Source of the DNA: Candidatus Cryptobacteroides merdavium
GTDB taxonomy: Bacteria; Bacteroidota; Bacteroidia; Bacteroidales; UBA932
Direction: 5' to 3'
DNA length: 45,789 nucleotides
Assembly (NCBI GenBank): GCA_017694755.1
Contig: JADIMO010000030.1
Coordinates: 1 to 45,789 of the forward strand
The notes under the pieces are model-generated. The model worked only from the letters and a program-made list of their open reading frames with translations, ran no database searches and was not told the origin of the DNA. The translations under genes and the position numbers were made by a program. Of the stretch, positions 27,001 through 34,122 are shown in pieces. Positions within the stretch are counted from its first letter, which is position 1. Every line of letters starts with the position of its first letter.

Positions 27001-27299
27001 AAGGTACGGCATCCGGAGGATTCTCATACAACAACAGATATGACAGCCGTATCTACAGAGTCGAGGCCCCGGACGGACTGGCACCTGTCCCTGCAGGCGT
27101 AAAGAAAAACGGAAGCACCGCCACATGCATTGACTCCGGATCATTCCTCAGATACTCCGACACAGGAATATCCGCCGCTACATATTACGACACAGGACTC
27201 TACAGAACCGTTGCCATCGGCTTTCCGATAGAAACGGTATGCGGAGAAGAGGCTATAGACAGCATAATCGAGACAACACTGAAATTCTTTGAAAAATGA
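24051..27299 (+). CDS. Secreted amidase-like protein with golvesin, Fn3 and C-terminal domains
   Basis: 1082 aa from the ATG at 24051. This start gives a clean signal peptide (cleavage near AEAAA) and sits 4 nt after the vanZ stop. Layout: an N-terminal region; the first part of an Amidase_3-like fold with NMHIALWQSHGRYY (His179), SEDLFTQSF (Glu202) and VLLPRERD (about 230); a golvesin domain at about 320-410 (YTVRHLGGESIYIVNQ, GTWIYLGTHEF, SADAVKIGGGMG); the rest of the amidase fold with LSFGFHSDAGT (His509); an Fn3 domain at about 660-765; and a C-terminal alpha/beta domain starting KKVLVVNNFDRVSAP with a VLISGANIGTD loop. Homologues are often labelled xanthan lyase without proof. Likely periplasmic or outer-membrane peptidoglycan or glycan amidase. 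It overlaps the next gene by four bases (ATGA). Confidence 0.82.
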   Translation: MKFPEAFIPAVIASFFSIFAATVPTTAEAAAPSQKKSHIVKQFEPVCDTLDSLITIRTSVAGELELKAVMKRGNSLDFYFTRSLGDLPWTAADARWFKEELKRNFPAEYAGRSIGSIYSNRVRLEKLITPEPGFSGSPSASAYMVKNHRTTSAPLVENRQKPTFRKGLDNMHIALWQSHGRYYEQETERWEWQRPCLFQTSEDLFTQSFVLPFLVPMLENAGACVLLPRERDVQTNEVIVDNDPSFERIPGERPVRYGGKYSESGKWTKAGTGFADPLPIYEGLDNPFEMGTARMAECIQDGKKSSTTAEARWTPDIPERGEYAVYVSYRSLPNSTTAARYTVRHLGGESIYIVNQKIGGGTWIYLGTHEFAKGTEGCVILDNITPEGKFKAGSVISADAVKIGGGMGNIARKAVEDSSMTAEVSGLPRFVEGARYWMQWAGTDSSIFSQNEQKNDYMDDFMSRGAWVSWLSGGSSVNPGFSYPPAVRREKKSLDIGKGIPVDLSFGFHSDAGTTPNDSTVGTLAIYTLKCENSQRLPDGEDRMTSREYAYLVQSQIVNDIRAEFAPDWNRRWIWDRSYSECRTPSTPAMLLEMLSHQNFADMRYGLDPAFRFTVSRAVYKGMLKYLSNRYGREYAVQPLPVRSFAAMFTGWEQQTKKGRARIRLSWTEPVDSLEPTAVPEGYILYTRIDTGAFDNGRVLKNFRKENGRIHYDTAIEPGHIYSYRITAYNSGGESFPSETLSAGVPENTGVTEKKVLVVNNFDRVSAPVSFDTPQYAGFDNRIDSGVPYMRDISFSGEMYQFRRDMEWTDDDNPGFGASESDFAGKVIAGNTFDYPYVHGKAIMKAGYPFCSASAEAFAADSTLQEGFWSMDLICGKQVTVRTGNGRMPDRYRVFPETLQAAIRTFTSKGGNVLISGANIGTDIWDKVYEVECDSTFRAESIKFAEKVLGYRWITGFGGKSAKVKPYGKNSLADALRKETAAGKGTASGGFSYNNRYDSRIYRVEAPDGLAPVPAGVKKNGSTATCIDSGSFLRYSDTGISAATYYDTGLYRTVAIGFPIETVCGEEAIDSIIETTLKFFEK

Positions 27300-28618
27300 C
27301 CGCCCGTGAAACTGAAATAATCAGGCTGATAAAAAAGGAAGTCAAGCCGGCCCTCGGATGCACTGAACCAATAGCCGTTGCCCTCTCGGCGGCAAAGGCC
27401 GTGGAAATCATGGAAGAAAGATGCAAAGGATGCTGCAGCGGCTGGAGGCTGACTGCTGATTTCAGCATAAATGTGGAAGTAAGCGGAAACATCCTCAAAA
27501 ACGGCATGGGAGTGGGCATACCGGGCACCGGAATGATAGGGCTGTATATAGCAGCCGCCCTCGGTGCCGTGTGCGGCAAGTCGGAATACGGGCTTGAAGT
27601 CCTCCATGACCTTGACGCCCAATCCATCGCCAGGGCAAAGGAACTTGTGGAACATAAAAGGGTCAATGTGTCCATCGCCGACACTCCGCACAAGCTCTAT
27701 GTGAAAGCTGGAATTTCCATAGGCAACGAACACAAGGCTTCCGCTGTCATTGAAGATGACCATGACAACATAGTGGAGACATGGTTTGACGGCAACATCC
27801 TTCTGTCCGCCCATAAGGAAACCGCTTATGATACGGACAACGGCGGAATTTCAGGCAAGGATCTCACCGTACATGAAATCTATGATTTCGCCACATCCGC
27901 AGCATTCGAAGACATAAGCTTCATCCTCGAATCAAGGGCACTCAATCTCACCCTTGCACAAGAAGGGCTGAAAGGAGACTACGGACTGAAAGTAGGCAGG
28001 ACAATCCATGCGGCAGACAACCGCGAAGTGTTCGGGAATGATTTCATGAGCTACGCCATGGCCCTTACCGCAGCGGCATCGGATGCAAGGATGGCAGGAT
28101 GCACCCTTCCTGCAATGAGCAATTCCGGCAGCGGCAATCAGGGCATCACAGTCACGATGCCAGTCATTGCCTATGCCCTGAAATACGGCACTGACGACGA
28201 GACCCTTTCCAGGGCACTGGTGCTGAGCCATCTTGTGGCCATCCATATAAAAGGCTACCTCGGCAAGCTGTCAGCCCTCTGCGGATGTGTGATAGCCTCC
28301 ACAGGCTCGTCATGCGGCATCGTATATCTCCGGGGAGGCGGCTATCCACATGTATGTTCAGCCATAAAGAACATGATAGGGAACATCACCGGAATGGTAT
28401 GTGACGGGGCAAAAGTCGGTTGTGCAATGAAAGTGGCCTCCGGAGTGTCCAGCGCCATCCAGTCAGCAGTGCTCGCCATGGAAGGCACCTGCATATCGGA
28501 ACACGACGGCATCATAGAAAAGGACATTGAAAAGACCATCCGGAACCTCGGCCGCATAGGCTCGGTGGGAATGCAGAACACAGACAGCATGATTCTTGAC
28601 ATCATGGTCTGCAAATAG
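27296..28618 (+). CDS. L-cysteine desulfidase / UPF0597 family protein
   Basis: 440 aa. The UPF0597 (YhaM/CdsB) family is recognised from VKPALGCTEPIAVALSAAKA (Cys22), FSINVEVSGNILKNGMGVGIPGT, PAMSNSGSGNQGITVTMPVIAYA, CVIASTGSSCGIVYLRGG and VCDGAKVGCAMKVASG. The clustered cysteines are the likely ligands of an oxygen-sensitive 4Fe-4S cluster. Characterised members break L-cysteine to pyruvate, ammonia and sulfide, or act as serine dehydratase-like enzymes. Its ATG overlaps the stop of the amidase-like gene, so expression is coupled. Cytosolic. Why it shares an operon with envelope genes is not clear. Confidence 0.88.
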   Translation: MTARETEIIRLIKKEVKPALGCTEPIAVALSAAKAVEIMEERCKGCCSGWRLTADFSINVEVSGNILKNGMGVGIPGTGMIGLYIAAALGAVCGKSEYGLEVLHDLDAQSIARAKELVEHKRVNVSIADTPHKLYVKAGISIGNEHKASAVIEDDHDNIVETWFDGNILLSAHKETAYDTDNGGISGKDLTVHEIYDFATSAAFEDISFILESRALNLTLAQEGLKGDYGLKVGRTIHAADNREVFGNDFMSYAMALTAAASDARMAGCTLPAMSNSGSGNQGITVTMPVIAYALKYGTDDETLSRALVLSHLVAIHIKGYLGKLSALCGCVIASTGSSCGIVYLRGGGYPHVCSAIKNMIGNITGMVCDGAKVGCAMKVASGVSSAIQSAVLAMEGTCISEHDGIIEKDIEKTIRNLGRIGSVGMQNTDSMILDIMVCK

Positions 28619-28673
28619 CCGATAAATTTTCAATTCAGATAAACAGCCGCGACAAACCGGAAACGGCAGACGG

Positions 28674-29204
28674 CTAAAGATAATCCTTCAGTGCCTTGCG
28701 CAGAATGCTCAGGGCGCGCTGCATTTCGGCAGTCACCTTCCTGACCTTTATGCCGTACCTGTCTGCTATCTCCTGATAGGTACAGCCGTCATCCCTGCTT
28801 GAAAGAAATACATCACGGGTGAGCCTGGGCATCTTCTCTAGTTCACGCCTGTATATGGAAAAGACCTCTTCCCCGAACAGCCGCCCGGAAACATCCCCGT
28901 CGCTGAGGGTAGCGATGCCGCTCTCAATTCTCCACTTCTGGAACACCTCCAGCTCATCATGCGCACGGGAGGATGACTGCTGCTTCCTCAGCCATGAAAT
29001 GCAGCGGGTACGTATCCCGAAATACACATAACCCCTGAGGTTATCATCCCAGTCTACTCCGTCACGATGCTCCCACAGATGGGCAAAGACATCATTCACG
29101 ATGTCATTCGCAGCATCATGGTCATGAACATAAGAGTAGGCAATGTTCACGAAATTCGTGCGGTTTTCAAACAGGGCAACAAATGTTTCAGAATAAGATT
29201 GCAT
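28674..29204 (-). CDS. RNA polymerase ECF sigma factor
   Basis: 176 aa from the ATG at 29204 (a GTG at 29222 would add six residues). Sigma region 2 covers about residues 15-80 (NFVNIAYSYVHDHDAANDIVNDVFAHLWE, YVYFGIRTRCISWLRKQ); sigma region 4 lies at about 120-170 (LEKMPRLTRDVFLSSRDDGCTYQEIADRYGIKVRKVTAEM). This is the Bacteroidota FecI/SigE type that controls SusCD operons through a FecR anti-sigma factor. The only FecR gene in the window lies about 8.4 kb away at the other end of the PUL, so the usual sigma-FecR adjacency is broken. No clear housekeeping promoter was found upstream. Confidence 0.93.
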   Translation of the reverse strand: MQSYSETFVALFENRTNFVNIAYSYVHDHDAANDIVNDVFAHLWEHRDGVDWDDNLRGYVYFGIRTRCISWLRKQQSSSRAHDELEVFQKWRIESGIATLSDGDVSGRLFGEEVFSIYRRELEKMPRLTRDVFLSSRDDGCTYQEIADRYGIKVRKVTAEMQRALSILRKALKDYL

Positions 29205-29336
29205 ATGGCCAAAACCATTCACCGTGTCAATTCAAATACAGACTTTGGAATTTCTGTGCAATAATAAGGAATAAAGAGGTGAATCAAAAGTCCCGGAGCA
29301 AGACTGCCTCAAAACTTCTGATCCACCTTTCTTCAA

Positions 29337-29358
29337 AGGGAAAGGGAGCCATTTCCCT
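29337..29358 (-). terminator. Possible hairpin after the PUL operon
   Basis: A 7-bp inverted repeat (AGGGAAA at 29337-29343 with TTTCCCT at 29352-29358) lies 37 bp past the stop codon of the DUF1735/LamG gene. The T-tract after it on the minus strand is poor, so it may be a weak or rho-assisted terminator. The region 29223-29394 holds no other feature I can support. Confidence 0.35.
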
Positions 29359-29394
29359 CACATTACCGTAAGGAAAATGACAACCTTATCGGAA

Positions 29395-30561
29395 TCAATT
29401 CCATTTGGTATCCATCATGGTCGGGCTGGATGATGTTCCATATGCATCATAGCCATGTCCGGTCTCGTCCCTGACCACATTGCCATATCCGGTGTAATCA
29501 CCCTCACCTGGTGTCTCCCAGGCATTCATTCTCCAGTAGGCGAGCAGGCCTTCGCTTGCAGGGTCAACATAGTTCATGTTGTTGGCGATTTCAGACTGGC
29601 TCAGAGCCCTTGTCCATACCCTCGCTTCCGCGATGTAGCCATAGAGATAACGTCCTCCGCCATAGGATGCACCGAGATAGAACCCTCCGGAATTGTCACT
29701 TGAAAGATCTATTGTCTCCCCTGCAGTCGTCGTTCCGGTAATATAGCGTCCGTCAATGTAGATATCCCAGGTAGTTCCGGTCCATACGGCGGCAATATGA
29801 TACCATGTATTGGTACTGCATGGAGCTGCAGTAGCTGCAGGCTGATATGAATCATGGCATATCTGCACCACATTCGGATCGATTTTCACATCACCGAAAC
29901 GCACGCCGCACACTCCCTCAATACCCATTATTGAACTGATATACGGATCAGATGACTGGAATCTTTCCACATAAACCCTTGCCTCGAGTGTCACCTGACG
30001 CAACGCAGAAAGTGTCGCATCCTCCTGGAATGCCGGGATCTCATATTTGTTGCTTCCAAGATAAATGGCCTTGCTGACCACAGGGGTCTTCAATACCACA
30101 AACAATGTTCTGGACGGCTCCAGAACCTTCATGGAAGATGCAGAACTTATGCTTACAGGAATACAATATGTCGTACCTTCAGCAAATTCATCAATGCTCG
30201 TGACATCAACTTCAATTGCATCAGATGTATTGTAACCTGCCTCAATGACAGCATTATAGGAGGAAAGACTATAGCTTCCTTCCGGAGCCATCTGATAATT
30301 CTTTCCATACTTGGAATTATAGCTTTCTATGAGATCCGGCCGTACCTCCAGGGTCACTGTAACATCTTCAGATGCCTGTACCGATGAAGAAACTGTAAAT
30401 GTAGTCCCGGCAGGCGGTGTATCCACTGTCAGGCTTACTTCCATGCTTTCCTGAGCCTCGGTGATATATATGGCATCGTAAGGCTCGAACGGATTCGTGC
30501 AGGCGGCAGCCATTGCCGCCAGCACAAATGATCCTGCAATATGAATTAATCTTATTTTCAT
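29395..30561 (-). CDS. DUF1735/LamG-domain surface glycan-binding lipoprotein
   Basis: 388 aa lipoprotein: the signal peptide ends MAAAC (Cys21). Residues of about 30-155 fit the DUF1735/BT_3987-like N-terminal beta-sandwich (MEVSLTVDTPPAGTTFTVSSSVQASEDVTVTLEV, then ESYNSKYGKNYQMAPEGSYSL). Residues of about 165-380 are a LamG/concanavalin-A-like module (TLEARVYVERF, WYHIAAVWTGTTWDIYIDGRYI, LYGYIAEARVWTRALSQSEIANNM, GLLAYWRMN). No catalytic motif, so it probably binds glycan or glycoprotein at the cell surface for the neighbouring GH18 and SusCD. Last gene of the SusC-SusD-GH18-LamG run. Confidence 0.9.
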   Translation of the reverse strand: MKIRLIHIAGSFVLAAMAAACTNPFEPYDAIYITEAQESMEVSLTVDTPPAGTTFTVSSSVQASEDVTVTLEVRPDLIESYNSKYGKNYQMAPEGSYSLSSYNAVIEAGYNTSDAIEVDVTSIDEFAEGTTYCIPVSISSASSMKVLEPSRTLFVVLKTPVVSKAIYLGSNKYEIPAFQEDATLSALRQVTLEARVYVERFQSSDPYISSIMGIEGVCGVRFGDVKIDPNVVQICHDSYQPAATAAPCSTNTWYHIAAVWTGTTWDIYIDGRYITGTTTAGETIDLSSDNSGGFYLGASYGGGRYLYGYIAEARVWTRALSQSEIANNMNYVDPASEGLLAYWRMNAWETPGEGDYTGYGNVVRDETGHGYDAYGTSSSPTMMDTKWN

Positions 30562-30597
30562 ACTTTAACTGTTTTTTTATCCGGCCATTGGCAAAAG

Positions 30598-32502
30598 TCA
30601 ATTGGACGGGGTATTGAATTCTATCTCATTCATACTTGTATATCCGGTGAGGTTTCCGACATATACCCGTATATATTTCGCCGAAACCGTTTTGCTGAAC
30701 TGGAAAATCTTCCAGTAGTTATCATCATATGACGGCACAAATGACCTTCCTGAAGTAAGACTTGTCCAATTGTTCCCGTCCGTACTGTAACGGACATCCG
30801 TTATCTGCGGATCGCAGTCCTGATAGTATATATGCCAACGGAAACCGCTTATGTCATATACGGCATCAAGTTCAACTATAAAATTGCCGCCATATCCCCA
30901 GCTGTAAGAAGCGCTGGATGCATACCAGCAGTTTTCATCCAGAAGTCCGTCGAACATTCTGGCCTTCTGTTCGTCAGAATCCAGATTCCATACTCCGTTT
31001 GCGCCTGAATCATTTGTACCCTGATAACATGTGATTGTCCATCCGGCAGCCGGTTCAATCTTGACACCGGACAATGATGTCGCATCTGCAACAATATTGA
31101 ACCTTCCAACTGTTACAAGAATATATTTCACAAGAGGCTCGGATGATACATAAATGTCATTCTCAGGGAGAGAAACGACAACAGGAAGCAGATACTGTCC
31201 TTCGTCCAATCCTTCAGCATTGAACCCGACAGCCGACGGTTCCGAAAGGATACTGCCTTGGGTGGCAACAACCGGATTCAGAGTGACATTACCAGGGTCA
31301 ACAGCCATGTATTCAGTTCCGTTTGCTTCGTTATACGCATCAACGAGAGAATTGTCCAAAGTCACGGCAAGTTCAAGATCAGACGGAACCGGACGCGCAA
31401 AATTAAGCGTTATCTCAGCATCCATTGATCCGGACAGTGAACCGTCATCTTCAATTATGAAGGAATACGAGTCCAATGATGTAGAAGTCAATGATACCAC
31501 AAGAGAACCACCGGCAGGATTGACATCCTGGATTGCCTCACGCATATATTTGTAAGGCTTGGACGAATTGGCGTATTCATACTCCATATGGTATGCCCCG
31601 AACCCGGCACAGAACCCTTGAGTCGGATTGAAGCGGGCCATTCCTAGAAGGGAATTCACACTTTCACCCTCTCTGGTAGTATGCGTCACACCGCCGTTCT
31701 GCCAATAGGACTCGAAATTCTCGGCAAAGATATATTGTTCAGGCTTCCACCCGTTATTATATGCATTGTTGAAGCGGTTCTGAAGGTCGGTATATCCACT
31801 GGAAGCGTATGCCTGGACAATTCCATAGTCGAAATATTCGGCCATTTCCCCTCTTACGGCATACGGAACACCGTCGATCATGAGCAGCTTTCCTGTGCCG
31901 GACTTCGGACCGAGATATTTTCCGAGCTCACGGATAAGGACATTGAAGAGTTCAGGACAAGGGTTGCCGACAAGCGGACCGCTTGCGCCATATCCAGGTT
32001 CATAGTCGATATCCATTCCGTCATAATTGTACTTGTTGATGGAGTCGCATGCCCATGCCTTTGCAAAAACGGCAATCTCCTCCTCAGTAGGCGTTTCTCC
32101 TGCCCTGAACTCTGCAGGGATATTGTCAAGGAATGTGGTGAAAGTCACTTTCGTACCTTTCACTTTCTGTACATATTCTTTATCTGCAATCTGTTCCGGA
32201 GTAAGAGAATGCCACTGGCTCCAGATGGATATAATATCCATGGAGTCCGGCGCGCTCACAAGACGCGACTGATAGGATGCCCCGGTAGCCGTCCACGAAC
32301 CGTACCATCCGAAAGCAATCTTATGGTCACCTTTCTGCTTATATTCACGGAGAGCCTGCCAATAAGCATCATCCTTGAGTATAGGCGACTGCTCATCCGG
32401 ATGCTGGGTGATGACACGCTCGGGCGTCACCCATTCAGCACATCCTGCCGCCATGACTGCCGTCATGACAATGAAAAACATATATTTCAAGATTCTTTTC
32501 AT
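30598..32502 (-). CDS. GH18 endoglycosidase lipoprotein with DUF1735 and F5/8C domains
   Basis: 634 aa from the ATG at 32502 (the ATG at 32514 adds four residues). Lipoprotein signal MAAGC (Cys21). The GH18 domain, residues of about 50-345, has the catalytic signature DGMDIDYE (161-168; acid Glu168) and KVTFTTFLDNIP, and resembles endo-beta-N-acetylglucosaminidases of the EndoF/EndoBT group rather than chitinases. It is followed by a DUF1735-like domain (about 350-480; VDAYNEANGTEYMAVDPGNVTL) and a C-terminal F5/8 type C (discoidin) domain (about 485-634; WYASSASYSWGYGGNFIVELD, YIRVYVGNLTGY). The predicted action is to cut the chitobiose core of N-glycans at the cell surface. It follows susD by 22 bp. 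Confidence 0.9.
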   Translation of the reverse strand: MKRILKYMFFIVMTAVMAAGCAEWVTPERVITQHPDEQSPILKDDAYWQALREYKQKGDHKIAFGWYGSWTATGASYQSRLVSAPDSMDIISIWSQWHSLTPEQIADKEYVQKVKGTKVTFTTFLDNIPAEFRAGETPTEEEIAVFAKAWACDSINKYNYDGMDIDYEPGYGASGPLVGNPCPELFNVLIRELGKYLGPKSGTGKLLMIDGVPYAVRGEMAEYFDYGIVQAYASSGYTDLQNRFNNAYNNGWKPEQYIFAENFESYWQNGGVTHTTREGESVNSLLGMARFNPTQGFCAGFGAYHMEYEYANSSKPYKYMREAIQDVNPAGGSLVVSLTSTSLDSYSFIIEDDGSLSGSMDAEITLNFARPVPSDLELAVTLDNSLVDAYNEANGTEYMAVDPGNVTLNPVVATQGSILSEPSAVGFNAEGLDEGQYLLPVVVSLPENDIYVSSEPLVKYILVTVGRFNIVADATSLSGVKIEPAAGWTITCYQGTNDSGANGVWNLDSDEQKARMFDGLLDENCWYASSASYSWGYGGNFIVELDAVYDISGFRWHIYYQDCDPQITDVRYSTDGNNWTSLTSGRSFVPSYDDNYWKIFQFSKTVSAKYIRVYVGNLTGYTSMNEIEFNTPSN

Positions 32503-32524
32503 ATGAACCGTCATTATTTATCAG

Positions 32525-34111
32525 TTATTTTTTATCCCACCAGAGCTTTGTACCGCCGGTATCAGAACCTCCTTCCAAGAGAGAGATTGCAGCCTGTACC
32601 TGTGCCGAATTGTTGGAATATTCGGATCTCGGGAATGTCATTCTGCGTACCTGTTCGTCTGTACTTACAGTCCCGCCGCTTCTGTTGTCATATATAGGAA
32701 TTACCTTCGGATAACCTGTCCTGCGGAATTCAGACCATGCTTCCTGCCCGTTCGGATACATGGCTATCCATTTCTGGGTAATTATACGCTCAAGCTTCAC
32801 TTCATCTGAAGCACTGCTGTCCCAGGAAGGGGTGATTGTCGACGGCTGCCCATAAGAATATTTGGTCGAATTCTGCGAACAGTCATCAAAAGCTATCGGA
32901 GCACTGTCATTATCAGTATAATAGGCGGCCGCAGCCGATGCAGAAAGCCCATTTTCCTCAAACGAAAGTGCTATCCCGTTCTCATAGAAGCTCTGCTCGT
33001 CGCCGGCTCCCATGTTCCATCCTATCATGGCTCCTTCTGCCCTGAGGAAAGCCACTTCAGATGCAAGGAACCACACTACGGGTGTAGTAGCCTGCACGTT
33101 CGGGGCTGAAAGGCATGTATAGTTCGGGTCGTCATCAGGCTGCATGTTTGCAATTCCGCTTCTGATGCCGTGATAGCCTCCCTCATCAATGGTAGCCTGC
33201 TGGAAATAGGCAGAAAGGCGAGGATCGCTGTAACCGTTGAGATAACAGTCCATCGTTGCCCCCATCCTTGTATCACCATACATATTCCAAACCACTTCAA
33301 GCGGATTCTGGACAGTTATCGAACCGGATGTCTCCAACCATGCCCCGTCATCGGAAGATTCCATGACACCTGCAGCCACAGCCTCTTCTGCGCATGTCTT
33401 GGCAAAGTCTGGGACCACATAGCGGACACGCATTGCCATACGGAGCTTCTGGGAGTTGGCGAGCTTGTACCATTTGGAAAGGTCGCCCTCATATACGGCA
33501 TCCACTTTACCCAATGCAGTTGAAGTAACTGACGTATAATTACTTAGAATAGATATTGCATTGTCAAGGTCTTCAAACAAGTCCATATAAACCTGTTCCT
33601 GAGAGTCATACGGATTAACATCCTCTCCGAAATGCGAAACAGGGATAGGGCCATAGATATCCGTGGTCCTTTGAAGACACATCACTTTTATAACTTCTGC
33701 CACGGCAAAAAATTCTTCACTTATCTGCCCATTGTCATAGGCATATTTCAGATTAAGCCATGCCGGCATCACACTTGTAAATGCGACAGAGAACGGGACA
33801 TTGTTGTAGTCCGTACCGTTAAGGTCATAGGTACAAGTGAAATTACCGCCATTAAACTGCTGACACGGAGAAAGATACCCGGCAAAGGCATCCCCCATGA
33901 GATTGCAGGCCCTTTGGAATTCATTGGCTCCGACATCACTGCACGGAATGACGGCATCCATCTCCATCGTAGTTATGTATGATTTCACGTCGACTTCCTG
34001 CACTGCATCAGGATTCGTGTTGAAATACTCGAAATCCTTGGTGCATGCGCTTGCAGCCAATATGAAAGCCACTGCAATGGAGCCTGTCTTTATTATGCTG
34101 TTTATTTTCAT
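32525..34111 (-). CDS. susD-like: SusD/RagB-family nutrient-binding lipoprotein (SusD-like_2)
   Basis: 528 aa lipoprotein; the signal ends AASAC (Cys23), followed by TKDFEYFNTNPD, the usual SusD opening. The sequence fits the SusD-like_2 branch: MGDAFAGYLSPCQQFNGGNFTCTY, VMPAWLNLKYAYDNGQISEEFFAVAEVIKVM and SEVAFLRAEGAMIGWNMG near the C-terminal TPR helices, then EAWSEFRRTGYPKVIP. It forms the lid over the SusC pore and binds the oligosaccharide before import. It lies 11 bp after susC and 22 bp before the GH18 gene. Confidence 0.95.
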   Translation of the reverse strand: MKINSIIKTGSIAVAFILAASACTKDFEYFNTNPDAVQEVDVKSYITTMEMDAVIPCSDVGANEFQRACNLMGDAFAGYLSPCQQFNGGNFTCTYDLNGTDYNNVPFSVAFTSVMPAWLNLKYAYDNGQISEEFFAVAEVIKVMCLQRTTDIYGPIPVSHFGEDVNPYDSQEQVYMDLFEDLDNAISILSNYTSVTSTALGKVDAVYEGDLSKWYKLANSQKLRMAMRVRYVVPDFAKTCAEEAVAAGVMESSDDGAWLETSGSITVQNPLEVVWNMYGDTRMGATMDCYLNGYSDPRLSAYFQQATIDEGGYHGIRSGIANMQPDDDPNYTCLSAPNVQATTPVVWFLASEVAFLRAEGAMIGWNMGAGDEQSFYENGIALSFEENGLSASAAAAYYTDNDSAPIAFDDCSQNSTKYSYGQPSTITPSWDSSASDEVKLERIITQKWIAMYPNGQEAWSEFRRTGYPKVIPIYDNRSGGTVSTDEQVRRMTFPRSEYSNNSAQVQAAISLLEGGSDTGGTKLWWDKK

Positions 34112-34122
34112 CTTACAATTAT

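Noticed and set aside
31681..32697. Plus-strand reading frame of 338 codons opposite the GH18 gene.
   Set aside because: Shadow of a gene with an intact catalytic motif; no family features or promoter.
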